Shown: one piece after another, positions 42,641 through 51,503 of the stretch | How positions within the stretch are numbered: the stretch's first letter is position 1 | Layout of the letters: each line of letters opens with the position of its first letter | Origin: JBGSYJ01 sp041748075 | GTDB lineage: Bacteria > Acidobacteriota > Thermoanaerobaculia > Gp7-AA8 | Direction of reading: 5' to 3' | Assembly: GCA_041748075.1 (NCBI GenBank) | Contig: JBGTDX010000039.1 | Span: 66,226 to 130,225 of the forward strand | DNA: 64,000 bases | Program-made: the position numbers and the translations under genes | Notes under the pieces: model-generated | Told to the model about the DNA's origin: nothing | Databases searched by the model: none | Seen by the model: only the letters and a program-made list of their open reading frames with translations

Positions 42641-44224
42641 ATGATCTATCGAGTTCTCGTCACCGACACGCTGGCCGAATCCGGCCTTTCGCTCATCCGC
42701 GGAGCTTCCGGAGTTGAGCTCGACTACAGACCCGGCCTGAAAGGCTCGGAGCTTCTCGAAGCAGTCTCAGCTTCTGATGCCCTGATCACCCGCAGCGGCA
42801 CCCCGATCACGAAGGAGCTCCTCGGCGCGGGGCAGAGACTTCGCGTGGTCGGACGGGCCGGCGTAGGTCTCGACAACGTCGACGTCGACGCTGCGACCGA
42901 GCGGGGGATTCTTGTCATCAATGCTCCGACCGCAAATATCCTTTCGGCGACTGAGCACACCATGGCAATGATGCTCGGTGTCTGCCGCAGCCTTCCCATG
43001 GCCCATGCTTCGGTCAAGGCGGGGGAGTGGAAACGTTCGCAGTTCATGGGAGTCGAACTCAACGGCAAGACGCTGGGCGTGATCGGGTTCGGACGCATTG
43101 GAAGCCGAGTGGCCACCCGCGCGCGCAGTTTCGGCATGCGCGTCCTCGCTCATGACCCGTACATAGCATCGGCAGCGGCTGATAAGGTAGGAGCCGAGGC
43201 CGTCGACTTCGAACGCCTGCTCACGGAGTCGGAGATGATCACTGTCCACACGCCGTTGACTGAAGAAACGAGAGGAATGATTTCGTCGGCCGAGATTGGG
43301 CGAATGAGGCATGGTGTTGTTCTGATCAATTGCGCTCGAGGAGGCATTTACGTTGAACACGACCTTGCAGAGGCTCTCCGGTCCGGCAAAGTCTCTGCCG
43401 CTGCTATCGATGTTTTCGAACAGGAGCCGCCGGGAAGCGATCACCCGCTGTTGAACGCGCCCAATGTGATCCTCACGCCGCACATCGGGGCGAACACGAT
43501 CGAAGCGCAGGATCGCGTGGCAGTACAGACGACCGAGATGGTGATCGAGGCGCTGCACGGATCCATCTTCGTCTCGGCGGTCAACCTGCCTTTCGAAGGG
43601 CTGGCGGACGCGACCGCTGCACCGATGATCGACCTGGCCGAAAAGCTGGGACTCTTCGCCGCGCAGCTCATCGAAAAGCCGCTGACCCGGGCGAGTATCG
43701 AGCTCTGGGGCATCGAAGAACATCTGACCCGGATCCTTTCGGTCGCCGCCATCAAGGGTGTACTCACCCCATACATGGCCGACTCGGTCAACTACGTGAA
43801 CGCCGAGAGCCTCGCTGCTGCAAGAGGGGTACAGGTCAGCTCCACGGTCTATCCGGAGCCTGTCGACTACACGAACCTGATCACGTTCCGGGCAGCATCT
43901 GACGACGGAGAAGTCTGCATCTCGGCGACTCTGTTCAGCGAAAAAATCGGAAGAATCGTCTCGGTGAACAACTTCCGCGTCGAGTTCAAGGCGGAAGGTC
44001 ACCTGATCTACATCCTGAACCGCGACGTGCCTGGCGTCGTGGGAAAGGTCGGTACGATTCTGGGTGACCGCGACATCAACATCGCCGAGTACAACCTCGC
44101 GCGGGCAGCCGAGGGCGGGATGGCCCTTGCGATCGTGACGATCGATACACCCCTGGATGTGGAAACGCTGAACTTCCTGCGCTCGTTCCGGGAGATGCAG
44201 GATGTGCGTCAGATCACGCTGTAG
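42641..44224 (+). CDS. serA: D-3-phosphoglycerate dehydrogenase
   Basis: The ATG at 42641 gives 527 residues, the long SerA type. The N-terminal catalytic and NAD domains carry GVIGFGRIGSRVA, the active Arg in INCARGGIYVE and the His in LTPHIGANTIEAQ. An intervening ASB domain (about 315-445) and a C-terminal ACT domain (YILNRDVPGVVGKVGTILG) follow. The ACT domain usually mediates serine feedback inhibition. It commits 3-phosphoglycerate to serine and completes the serine gene group. Confidence 0.95.
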   Translation: MIYRVLVTDTLAESGLSLIRGASGVELDYRPGLKGSELLEAVSASDALITRSGTPITKELLGAGQRLRVVGRAGVGLDNVDVDAATERGILVINAPTANILSATEHTMAMMLGVCRSLPMAHASVKAGEWKRSQFMGVELNGKTLGVIGFGRIGSRVATRARSFGMRVLAHDPYIASAAADKVGAEAVDFERLLTESEMITVHTPLTEETRGMISSAEIGRMRHGVVLINCARGGIYVEHDLAEALRSGKVSAAAIDVFEQEPPGSDHPLLNAPNVILTPHIGANTIEAQDRVAVQTTEMVIEALHGSIFVSAVNLPFEGLADATAAPMIDLAEKLGLFAAQLIEKPLTRASIELWGIEEHLTRILSVAAIKGVLTPYMADSVNYVNAESLAAARGVQVSSTVYPEPVDYTNLITFRAASDDGEVCISATLFSEKIGRIVSVNNFRVEFKAEGHLIYILNRDVPGVVGKVGTILGDRDINIAEYNLARAAEGGMALAIVTIDTPLDVETLNFLRSFREMQDVRQITL

Positions 44225-44312
44225 GCTAAAGAATTTAGAATTGAGAATTCAGAATTCAGAAAGCGCGGTGCCCCTTTCTGAATTCTGAATTCTCAATTCT
44301 TCATTCTTTAGC
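44224..44312. repeat. AATTCTG-type heptamer hairpin, longest arms
   Basis: Two arms of 39 bases, 44224-44262 and 44274-44312, match with about three mismatches, ending GCTAAAG / CTTTAGC. The loop is CGCGGTGCCC. The right arm reads GAATTCT, GAATTCT, CAATTCT, TCATTCT in phase. It starts at the last base of the serA stop codon and lies before the aldo/keto reductase gene. Confidence 0.88.
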
Positions 44313-44383
44313 TTGGGCTACACTGTTCCTGGTCTTTTTTGGACAGTCGTCGCTCGTTTTGCCAGGAGGCGTGAGCCCTATCG

Positions 44384-45370
44384 ATGGAGTACAGGACACT
44401 CGGGAGCACCGGAATCCGCGTCAGTGAGATCGGCTTTGGCGCGTGGGCCATCGGCGGCGCGATGGACGTCGCGGGCTTTCCTGTCGGCTGGCCGAACACG
44501 TCGGACGAGGATTCCCTTGCGGCCATCCGCCGCGCCCGCGATCTGGGCGTGAACTTCTTCGACACTGCCGACATCTATGGCCATGGGCGCAGCGAATCCC
44601 TTCTGGGCCTGGTTCTTTCGAGAAAGCGAAGCGATGCCGTCATCGCCACAAAAGTCGGCAATGTGAAGACCTCGGCGGGCGAACACCTCAAGGACTTCTC
44701 CAAGCAGCACATCTTTTATGCGATCGATGGCTCTCTCAAGCGTCTCCGGACCGACTACGTCGATCTCTATCAGGTGCACAACCCCACCCTTGCTGAACTG
44801 CGCCGCGAAGAAATTCAGGAAGCGATGGAAATGCTCCAGAGTCTCGGGAAGATCCGCTACTGGGGAACCTCGGTGACTCTCCCTCAGGATGGGACCGAGA
44901 TCATCCGGCAGCGCTGGGGTTACACGCTGCAGGTTCTCTACAACATCCTCAATCAGGCTCCCGCGGATGAACTGCTCCCTTTGGCGAAGGAGCATAACTT
45001 CGGGGTGATTGCGCGCGTACCCCTCGCTTCAGGACTCCTCACCGGAAAGTTCCGTCCTGACACGACCTTTCCCGCCAACGACGTCCGGCAGAACTTTCTC
45101 ACGCCTCGAAGGCTCGAGGAGGCAATCGAACGCGTGGATGAGATCCGCGGCATCGTCGGGGGCGCGGCCCGTACCCTCGGAGAGGCGTCCCTGCGATTCA
45201 TTCTCGCCAACGATGCGGTCTCCACGGTGATACCCGGCGCGAGGAACGTCCGTCAGGTCGAGGCAAACGTTGCAGCCTCCGGACAGGGGCTGGCGCCCGA
45301 GATCGTCTCCAGGCTCCGGGAACGACTGGGCAGCTACAACTTCTATCTGCGGCACTCGATCCGAGTGTGA
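44384..45370 (+). CDS. Aldo/keto reductase
   Basis: The 328-residue NADPH-dependent oxidoreductase has the catalytic set Asp, Tyr, Lys, His in FFDTADIYGHGRSE, ATKVGN and LYQVHNP. The cofactor end is VIPGARNVRQVEANVAASG. The TIM barrel is full length. It belongs to the broad YajO/YdjG-type group of which the natural substrates are often unknown. It stands alone between two repeat elements. Confidence 0.9.
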   Translation: MEYRTLGSTGIRVSEIGFGAWAIGGAMDVAGFPVGWPNTSDEDSLAAIRRARDLGVNFFDTADIYGHGRSESLLGLVLSRKRSDAVIATKVGNVKTSAGEHLKDFSKQHIFYAIDGSLKRLRTDYVDLYQVHNPTLAELRREEIQEAMEMLQSLGKIRYWGTSVTLPQDGTEIIRQRWGYTLQVLYNILNQAPADELLPLAKEHNFGVIARVPLASGLLTGKFRPDTTFPANDVRQNFLTPRRLEEAIERVDEIRGIVGGAARTLGEASLRFILANDAVSTVIPGARNVRQVEANVAASGQGLAPEIVSRLRERLGSYNFYLRHSIRV

Positions 45371-45386
45371 ACCCTCCCGCCCACCC

Positions 45387-45502
45387 GGTTCTGGGTTCTG
45401 GGTTGTGGGTTGTGGGTTTCTCGGGTCTGCCCGTGACTCTGCGAAGACTTTGTGCAGTGTCGTTTGTTCACACGCACATCCCAGAACCCGGAACCCAAAA
45501 CC
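45387..45502. repeat. GGGTTGT-type heptamer hairpin
   Basis: Five heptamers at 45387-45421 (GGTTCTG twice, GGTTGTG twice, GGTTTCT) can pair with CCAGAACCCGGAACCCAAAA at 45481-45500 across a 59-base loop. It lies between the reductase stop and the uvrA start. Confidence 0.8.
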
Positions 45503-45556
45503 GTATGGACGGGGGACGGAACATTCGACTCTCGCCGGGCGTTTTGGCCACCGTTC

Positions 45557-48346
45557 ATGTCCTCGAAGGTCATCTCCATCCGCGGCGCGCGGACTCACAA
45601 TCTCAAGAACGTCTCGGTCGACGTTCCTCACCGCCAGCTGACCGTCGTGACCGGGCCCTCCGGATCGGGCAAATCATCGCTCGCCTTCGACACGCTCTAC
45701 GCGGAGGGACAACGACGGTTCGTCGAGTCGATGTCGACGTACGTGCGACAGTTTCTCGAAAGGATGGAGCGTCCAGACGTCGATTTCATCGACGGCATTC
45801 TTCCCGCGCTTGCCATCGAGCAGAAGAACTCGGTCAAGAATGCCCGCTCCACCGTGGCGACGGCAACGGAGCTCGCAGATTACATCCGCCTCTTCATGAC
45901 GTACTGCGGCGAGACGTTCTGTCCTACCTGCGGCACGAAAGTCGCCAGGGAAACCGCCGAATCGGTCACGCGAACGGTCATGAAAACGCTCAATGGAGCA
46001 AGGGTGGCTGTACTCGCACCACTGGTCTTCTCCGATGAGACACGAAACGCCGTTCTGCAGCAGCTCGTCAAGGGCGGTTACTATCGGATCTGGCTCGATG
46101 GCGCTGTGGCCGATCTCAAAGAGATCGACGTGAGTGGGCTTGACTCCGTGGATGTGGTACTCGGCCGGTTCCGCATCTCCGCGTCGTCGCAGGAGCAGAT
46201 TGCCGACGCGATCGAGCAGGCGTTCTCCCTGACGGGAGGCCTGATCCACGTTCTGGAAGAGGCGCCCGAAGGCTGGTCGAGCCATCGCTACTACGCATCG
46301 TTCTCGTGCAACCATTGCGGAGACGAGTTTCCGGAGCCAACGCCTCACCTCTTCTCGTTCAACTCGCCCCTTGGCGCGTGCGGTGACTGCCAGGGGTACG
46401 GCCGAATCATAGGGATCGATATGGACAAGGTGATCCCAGTGCGTTCCCAACGTCTCAACGAGTTACCCATCACGCCGTGGAACTCTCCCGGTTACGAGGA
46501 TTGCTACGAAGACCTCGAAGCTGCTGCAAAGAAACACAAGTTGCGCCTCGACGTTCCGATCGACGACCTGACCGAGACCGAATGGGACATCCTCTATTCG
46601 GGACGCGGGAAATGGTACGGGATCAAAGGCTTCTTCGAATGGCTGGATACGAAGAAGTACAAAATCCACGTTCGCGTCATGCTGGCCAGGTTCAGAAACT
46701 ACACCACCTGCCAGACATGCGAAGGGTCGCGCATCGGGCCTGCCGGCAGGAACGTGCGGTTCCGGCAGCTTACTGTCGCGGACCTGTTCGCGATGCATGT
46801 CGGCGAAGCACGCCACTTCTGGGAGTACCTTCCGCTCACTCGAGCAGAAGAGAAAATTGCAGGACATCTCCGTCGCGAGATTCTCAACCGGCTCGTCTAC
46901 CTTGACGAAGTAGGATTGACCTATCTGACGCTCGACCGTCAGACTCGAACTCTCTCAGGCGGAGAGTCCCAGCGCATCAACCTCGCGTCTGCCCTCGGCA
47001 GCTCACTGACCGAAACGCTTTATGTCATCGATGAGCCGACTGTCGGTCTTCACGCACGCGACAGTGAAAGGCTGCTCTTTGTACTCCGGCGTCTTCGTAA
47101 CGGGGGGAACACCGTCGTCGTCGTCGAACACGATCCTACGGTCATCGCCGGCGGCGACTACATCGTCGAGCTGGGGCCCGGCGCAGGGGAGCTCGGCGGC
47201 AGGGTTCTTTTCGCTGGAAGCGCCGATACCTGGACCAGCCCTGACTCGGACAACCCGCCAGATTCTCTACCCGAGGCAGAAAGTTCCGCTTCTGATGAGT
47301 CTCATAGCATCACCGTCGTGGGAGCGCGGGAACACAACCTGACGGACATCGACGTATCCATTCCACTCAACAGACTCGTGGCGATTACCGGTGTGTCGGG
47401 ATCCGGCAAGACTACCCTCATTCGCGATTGCCTGTTCAACGGCTACCAGCGGGTGTTTCGCGGTATATCGAAGCTCGACATCGGCAAGTTTACCCGCATC
47501 GAAGGCGTAGAGCACGTCGACGACATTCAGTTCGTCGATCAGAGTCCCATCGGCCGATCGAGCCGTTCCAACCCCGCCACCTACATCAAAGCATGGGACG
47601 AGATCCGAAAGCTGCTCGCAGGCAGTGCCAGCGCTAAGCTCAACGGAGTCACTCCCGGCATGTTCTCGTTCAACACGACCGGCGGGCGCTGCGCCACGTG
47701 CGAGGGTGCTGGATTCGTCATCATCGACATGCAGTTCCTGGCCGACGTGGAAGTCGTCTGCGATACCTGTGGTGGACGGCGCTTCAATGAGAAGGTCATG
47801 AAGGTCATGTACAAGAACAGGAACGTCGATGCCATCCTCAAAATGACCGTAGATGAGGCGCTGCGGTTCTTCATCGACAAGCGCGCTGTCGTCAGAAAAC
47901 TGGACGCGCTGCGCTCGGTCGGGCTCGGCTACCTGCAACTCGGTCAATCGACGGCCTCGCTATCGGGAGGTGAAGCTCAGAGACTCAAGCTCGCCTCGTT
48001 CCTCGTCGGAGAAAAGAATATGACCCGCAGGCTCTTTCTCTTCGACGAGCCGACGACCGGCCTTCACTCCAGCGATGTCCGTCAACTGATCACGACGCTG
48101 CGAGATCTCGTCGAACGGGGCAACTCGGTCGTGGTGATCGAGCACAATCTCCAGTTGATCGAAGCCTGCGATCACGTGATCGACCTCGGGCCGGACGGCG
48201 GTGACGGAGGTGGTCAGCTCGTCGCTGAAGGAACTCCCCGGGAAGTCGCTGCGAATCCTCGCAGCATCACCGGACGATTTCTTTTCGCGAGGCCATCTGA
48301 AGAATTTGATCCTTCCCGTGCAGAACCGATCGATGTGTCATCCTGA
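45557..48346 (+). CDS. uvrA: Excinuclease ABC subunit A
   Basis: The ATG at 45557 gives 929 residues, normal for UvrA. The protein has two ABC ATPase halves: Walker A VTGPSGSGKSS and ITGVSGSGKTT, signatures LSGGESQRI and LSGGEAQRL. Zinc-finger cysteines are in FCPTCG, CNHCGDEF/CGDCQGYG and CATCEGAGF/CDTCGGRRF. It recognises damaged DNA and loads UvrB. The last codons (GTG TCA TCC TGA) lie inside a GTGTCATCCTGAGCGA repeat. Confidence 0.95.
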   Translation: MSSKVISIRGARTHNLKNVSVDVPHRQLTVVTGPSGSGKSSLAFDTLYAEGQRRFVESMSTYVRQFLERMERPDVDFIDGILPALAIEQKNSVKNARSTVATATELADYIRLFMTYCGETFCPTCGTKVARETAESVTRTVMKTLNGARVAVLAPLVFSDETRNAVLQQLVKGGYYRIWLDGAVADLKEIDVSGLDSVDVVLGRFRISASSQEQIADAIEQAFSLTGGLIHVLEEAPEGWSSHRYYASFSCNHCGDEFPEPTPHLFSFNSPLGACGDCQGYGRIIGIDMDKVIPVRSQRLNELPITPWNSPGYEDCYEDLEAAAKKHKLRLDVPIDDLTETEWDILYSGRGKWYGIKGFFEWLDTKKYKIHVRVMLARFRNYTTCQTCEGSRIGPAGRNVRFRQLTVADLFAMHVGEARHFWEYLPLTRAEEKIAGHLRREILNRLVYLDEVGLTYLTLDRQTRTLSGGESQRINLASALGSSLTETLYVIDEPTVGLHARDSERLLFVLRRLRNGGNTVVVVEHDPTVIAGGDYIVELGPGAGELGGRVLFAGSADTWTSPDSDNPPDSLPEAESSASDESHSITVVGAREHNLTDIDVSIPLNRLVAITGVSGSGKTTLIRDCLFNGYQRVFRGISKLDIGKFTRIEGVEHVDDIQFVDQSPIGRSSRSNPATYIKAWDEIRKLLAGSASAKLNGVTPGMFSFNTTGGRCATCEGAGFVIIDMQFLADVEVVCDTCGGRRFNEKVMKVMYKNRNVDAILKMTVDEALRFFIDKRAVVRKLDALRSVGLGYLQLGQSTASLSGGEAQRLKLASFLVGEKNMTRRLFLFDEPTTGLHSSDVRQLITTLRDLVERGNSVVVIEHNLQLIEACDHVIDLGPDGGDGGGQLVAEGTPREVAANPRSITGRFLFARPSEEFDPSRAEPIDVSS

Positions 48347-48350
48347 GCGA
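48335..48350. repeat. Single copy of GTGTCATCCTGAGCGA
   Basis: This 16-base match to the arm of the inverted repeat at 52498-52587 overlaps the end of uvrA and supplies its stop codon. No inverse partner is seen nearby. Confidence 0.75.
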
Positions 48351-48369
48351 GAGACTGGCTGACGCCACT

Positions 48370-48720
48370 TCAGTGCCTCCCCATCCGACCACGCTCCTCG
48401 GGCGCCCACGTCGCAGCGATCCGCTTTGCACGCCAGGGAGGAAGCTCACGGGAGATGATCCAGTAGCCGATCAACACCACATGCAGCGCCACGAGCAGCG
48501 TCAGAGACTGGCTGCGGTTGAGGAATGGGACGTGCGCGCCAGGCCATGAGAGAAACAGATAGTCCAGGGCCAGGAGCATCACTCCGTCAAAAAGATCCCG
48601 GAACTTCTTAGTCCGTCGCGCTTTCTCGATCTCGATTCGACCATTGCACACAGCGAGCGGCGGTGTGGCATCCGGACCTGCAGTGCCGGGCAACAGTTCC
48701 AACGTCGAGGGACCGCTCAT
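48370..48720 (-). CDS. Small two-helix membrane protein, hypothetical
   Basis: The 116-residue product has a good ribosome site (GGAGGA seven bases before ATG 48720). An N-terminal soluble segment of about 45 residues is followed by two hydrophobic stretches (FDGVMLLALDYLFLSW and SLTLLVALHVVLIGYWII), and the C-terminus is basic (RAKRIAATWAPEERGR). I do not recognise a family. It is convergent with uvrA. Confidence 0.6.
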   Translation of the reverse strand: MSGPSTLELLPGTAGPDATPPLAVCNGRIEIEKARRTKKFRDLFDGVMLLALDYLFLSWPGAHVPFLNRSQSLTLLVALHVVLIGYWIISRELPPWRAKRIAATWAPEERGRMGRH

Positions 48721-48797
48721 CGAATCGTCCTCCAGGGTGGCGTTGCGGAGAATAAGTTATTTTTACGATTCTAAATTCCTGGTTCTCCGTCTGTCTC

Positions 48798-50021
48798 TTA
48801 CCGCGTCCGGATCGTCTGCGCGATGTATCGCCCATCCCGATCACGGAACGCCTGGATGACCACACGCGTCCCCACCGCGAGCTGATCCGCCGTCACGTAG
48901 CTGCCGTTGACGAGGCGGACGACGAAGTCACCCACGAGATGGACCTCGAGATCCCTGCCGCTGTCGGTGTCGCGAACCTGCATGTTCTCCACGCTGCCGA
49001 GCGCGCGCTGTACGGTCCCGTAGATCACCAGCGTTTCGAACACCCGACCTCCTGCGGCAGGTGACGTCGGAGAAGTGGGCAGGGTTGATCCCCCAACCGG
49101 TCCGCTGCCGGTGCCGAGGCGGATCGTGGAAGCCCGGAAGTTGTCCGCGGCATCGAACGTTCCGTTGACTTCGATTGAATCGCCGACCTTCAGATCCGTC
49201 AGGCGGAAGGCCCGCCCTTCGGGGTCGCGCGCGTTACGCGTGTCGACACGCACCTCGCGCGTACCTGCATCGAGCCTGAGTGTCTGGGCTCTCGTATCGA
49301 TTCCGGTGACCCGGCCGGAAACGGAGGTCAGCGTCCGGCCACCGTCGGACAGATTCACGTCCGCAATCACATCGATGATGCGCGCCCGCACACCGTCACT
49401 CAGGCTCGATTCGACCTGCACGCGGATTCGGTCGCCGACCTCGATGTTCCGGATCCGATAGACTTCGCCGCGGTAGTAAACCGGCGTGCTCTCTGTTCCA
49501 TAAACCGTCAGCAACCTCCGGTCCGTCGTTTCGATGACGAGCCTGTTCTCCGCCTGGGTGATCTGGCGAACGACGCCCTCGAAGCTCTGCCCCGATGTCG
49601 TCGCAGGAGATGTGGGACTGATCTGTCTGCCGAGCAGCATGACGTCCGTCGAACTGAGCGTCCCACCCGAGCGACCGATGCCCGTGACCTGGAGACGATC
49701 GCCAGTTCGGATCGAGTTGAATCCCACAGAGCCGGACAGGACTTCTGCACCCGTGCCGAACCCGTAATACCTCGTCGTCACGGCTTCGGTCGTCACTCTC
49801 ACCGTCTTGCCCGTGGTCTCCGCATCGGGAGTCAGCAGGAAGCTCGCACCGCTGCTGTTTACCTGGGTCACCGTTCCGACGAGCGATCCACGCTCGCCTA
49901 CACGAACATCGCTCGCCAACTGCCACGCTGGGCGGGTCTGACCGAAGAGCGATGCGGAGAGAAACGCGACCGCGAAGAACGCGAGAGCTGTGCGATAAAC
50001 CTTTGCCTGTTGCCGTATCAT
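48798..50021 (-). CDS. Secreted protein with repeated OB-like (DUF5666-type) domains
   Basis: The ATG at 50021 has AGGAGG just upstream and gives 407 residues; a signal peptide (ALAFFAVAFLSASLFG) follows the basic start. The rest repeats a pattern of VGTVTQVNSSG, GFNSIRTGDRLQVTGIG, IEVGDRIRVQVES, VTGIDTRAQTLRLD and LKVGDSIEVNGTFDA. These are short beta domains of the DUF5666 type, four or five copies. The protein is probably periplasmic or surface-bound. No function is known. Confidence 0.8.
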   Translation of the reverse strand: MIRQQAKVYRTALAFFAVAFLSASLFGQTRPAWQLASDVRVGERGSLVGTVTQVNSSGASFLLTPDAETTGKTVRVTTEAVTTRYYGFGTGAEVLSGSVGFNSIRTGDRLQVTGIGRSGGTLSSTDVMLLGRQISPTSPATTSGQSFEGVVRQITQAENRLVIETTDRRLLTVYGTESTPVYYRGEVYRIRNIEVGDRIRVQVESSLSDGVRARIIDVIADVNLSDGGRTLTSVSGRVTGIDTRAQTLRLDAGTREVRVDTRNARDPEGRAFRLTDLKVGDSIEVNGTFDAADNFRASTIRLGTGSGPVGGSTLPTSPTSPAAGGRVFETLVIYGTVQRALGSVENMQVRDTDSGRDLEVHLVGDFVVRLVNGSYVTADQLAVGTRVVIQAFRDRDGRYIAQTIRTR

Positions 50022-50080
50022 GGCTTCCTCCTGAGTCTGATATCGAAAGCAGCCGCAATTCACGTGCCGGGCAGCTCGAC

Positions 50081-50125
50081 CACCCACCCGGTTGCGGGTT
50101 GTGGGTTGTGAGTTCCGGGTTCCTG
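50081..50125. repeat. GGGTTGT-type heptamer array
   Basis: ACCCACCCGGTTGCGGGTT continues as GTGGGTTGTGAGTTCCGGGTTCC, the same 7-base rhythm as at 45387-45421. A matching inverse arm is weak or absent. It lies in the gap between the guanine deaminase stop and the next gene start. Confidence 0.65.
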
Positions 50126-50147
50126 GCTGGACCTGACCCGGCTCCCC

Positions 50148-51467
50148 TCACGACCCTGAACCGGGCAGACGGGAGTCGGAGGTCACCTTCCGTCCCCGGA
50201 CATAGGCGGCGCTCACTGCCCTGTCATCGCCCATGAAGATGATCCCGGCCAGGAGGTCGTGAATGGTTTCGGCCCCGCGAGTCCGCCTGGCCAGCAGTGA
50301 TGTAGCCTCCAGATCGAGAATCAGAAAGTCCGCGTCCTTGTCCGCTTCGAGGCTCCCGGTGATCTTCTCGAGAGACAGCGTTCGCGCGCCTCCAAGGGTC
50401 GCCAGGTACCACAGCTCGAACGGAGTCAGGGAGAGTCCCTGAATCTGCTGTACTTTGTAAGCATCTGCCATGGCGTTGAAGAGGCAGGGCGTCGTCCCTG
50501 CTCCGATGTCGCTTCCGAGCCCGATGGTGACGCCGGAGGCCAGCACTTTGTGAAGCGGAAACAGTCCGCTTCCGAGAAACAGGTTCGAGTTCGGACAATG
50601 CGCGATACGGCTGTCGGTTTCGTGAAGGATTCGAAGCTCGTCGTCGCTCAGATGCACCCCGTGAGCAAGAACCGTTCGATTGCCCAGTAAGCCGAAGGCT
50701 TCATATACCGACACATAGTCCCGGGCGTCAGGAAACAACTCTCTGACCCATTGGACCTCGGCGCGGTTCTCGGAGACGTGTGTGTGCACATAGACGTCGG
50801 GATATTCGCTTCTGAGCTTTCCCGCCGCTGCCAGGAGTTGATCGCTGCAGGTCGGCGCGAAGCGGGGAGAGATTGCATATCCCAGAAGATCGTGTCCATG
50901 CCACCGGCGGATCAGCTCGCGGCTTCCTTCGATTGCCGCTTCGGGTTCTTCCTGAAGATTTGCCGGCGCGTTCCGATCCATCAGAGTCTTTCCGATGATG
51001 GCCCGGATTCCGGCACGCCCTGCTTCCTCGAAGAAGATGTTCGTTGCCTCGGTATGAAGCGTCGAGAAGATCAGCGCCGATGTCGTTCCGCTTCGCGGCA
51101 GCTCTTCGAACAGCTCCGTCGCGATCTGACGCGCGTGATCCGCGTCTGCGAACTTCGCTTCTGTCGGAAACGTATACCGGTTCAGCCACTGCAGCAGGTC
51201 CCCGCCGTACGACCCGATCATCTCCAGCTGCGGCGCGTGCAGGTGCGTATCGATCAGTCCCGGTGTAATCAGTGCACTCCGTCCCAGATCGACGACCTCA
51301 TCACCCTCGGACAATCGGACCGCACTCCATTCGTCCACTGAGACGATACGGCCGTCGTCACCGACGGCAAGGTAGCCGTCGTCGTAGTATCGATACGTCG
51401 CTTCGGCCTGTTCCGCGCCGAAGGGGCTGGCGATGGGGGAGAAGATACGGCACCGGTACAGTTTCAC
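50148..51467 (-). CDS. guaD: Guanine deaminase
   Basis: The 439-residue amidohydrolase has the metal motif PGLIDTHLHAPQ, the second histidines in VHTHVSEN and LAHGVHL, and the metal Asp in GLGSDIGAGT. The HAPQ and long QWLNRYTFPTEAKFAD segments are specific for guanine deaminase, which turns guanine into xanthine and ammonia. The start is GTG 51467. No other purine gene is adjacent. Confidence 0.9.
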   Translation of the reverse strand: MKLYRCRIFSPIASPFGAEQAEATYRYYDDGYLAVGDDGRIVSVDEWSAVRLSEGDEVVDLGRSALITPGLIDTHLHAPQLEMIGSYGGDLLQWLNRYTFPTEAKFADADHARQIATELFEELPRSGTTSALIFSTLHTEATNIFFEEAGRAGIRAIIGKTLMDRNAPANLQEEPEAAIEGSRELIRRWHGHDLLGYAISPRFAPTCSDQLLAAAGKLRSEYPDVYVHTHVSENRAEVQWVRELFPDARDYVSVYEAFGLLGNRTVLAHGVHLSDDELRILHETDSRIAHCPNSNLFLGSGLFPLHKVLASGVTIGLGSDIGAGTTPCLFNAMADAYKVQQIQGLSLTPFELWYLATLGGARTLSLEKITGSLEADKDADFLILDLEATSLLARRTRGAETIHDLLAGIIFMGDDRAVSAAYVRGRKVTSDSRLPGSGS

Positions 51468-51503
51468 GGCGGAAAGTGTACCCCGGCTGATGGGGAGCCG
51501 AGC

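Noticed and set aside
42767..44002. 411-codon minus-strand frame within serA
   Set aside because: It is antisense to serA and lacks hydrophobic core patterns or motifs.
45387..45502. Possible telomere-like or phase-variation tract for uvrA
   Set aside because: GGGTTNG heptamers look telomere-like, but they lie outside the uvrA reading frame, form a hairpin and match the other 7-bp elements in the window.
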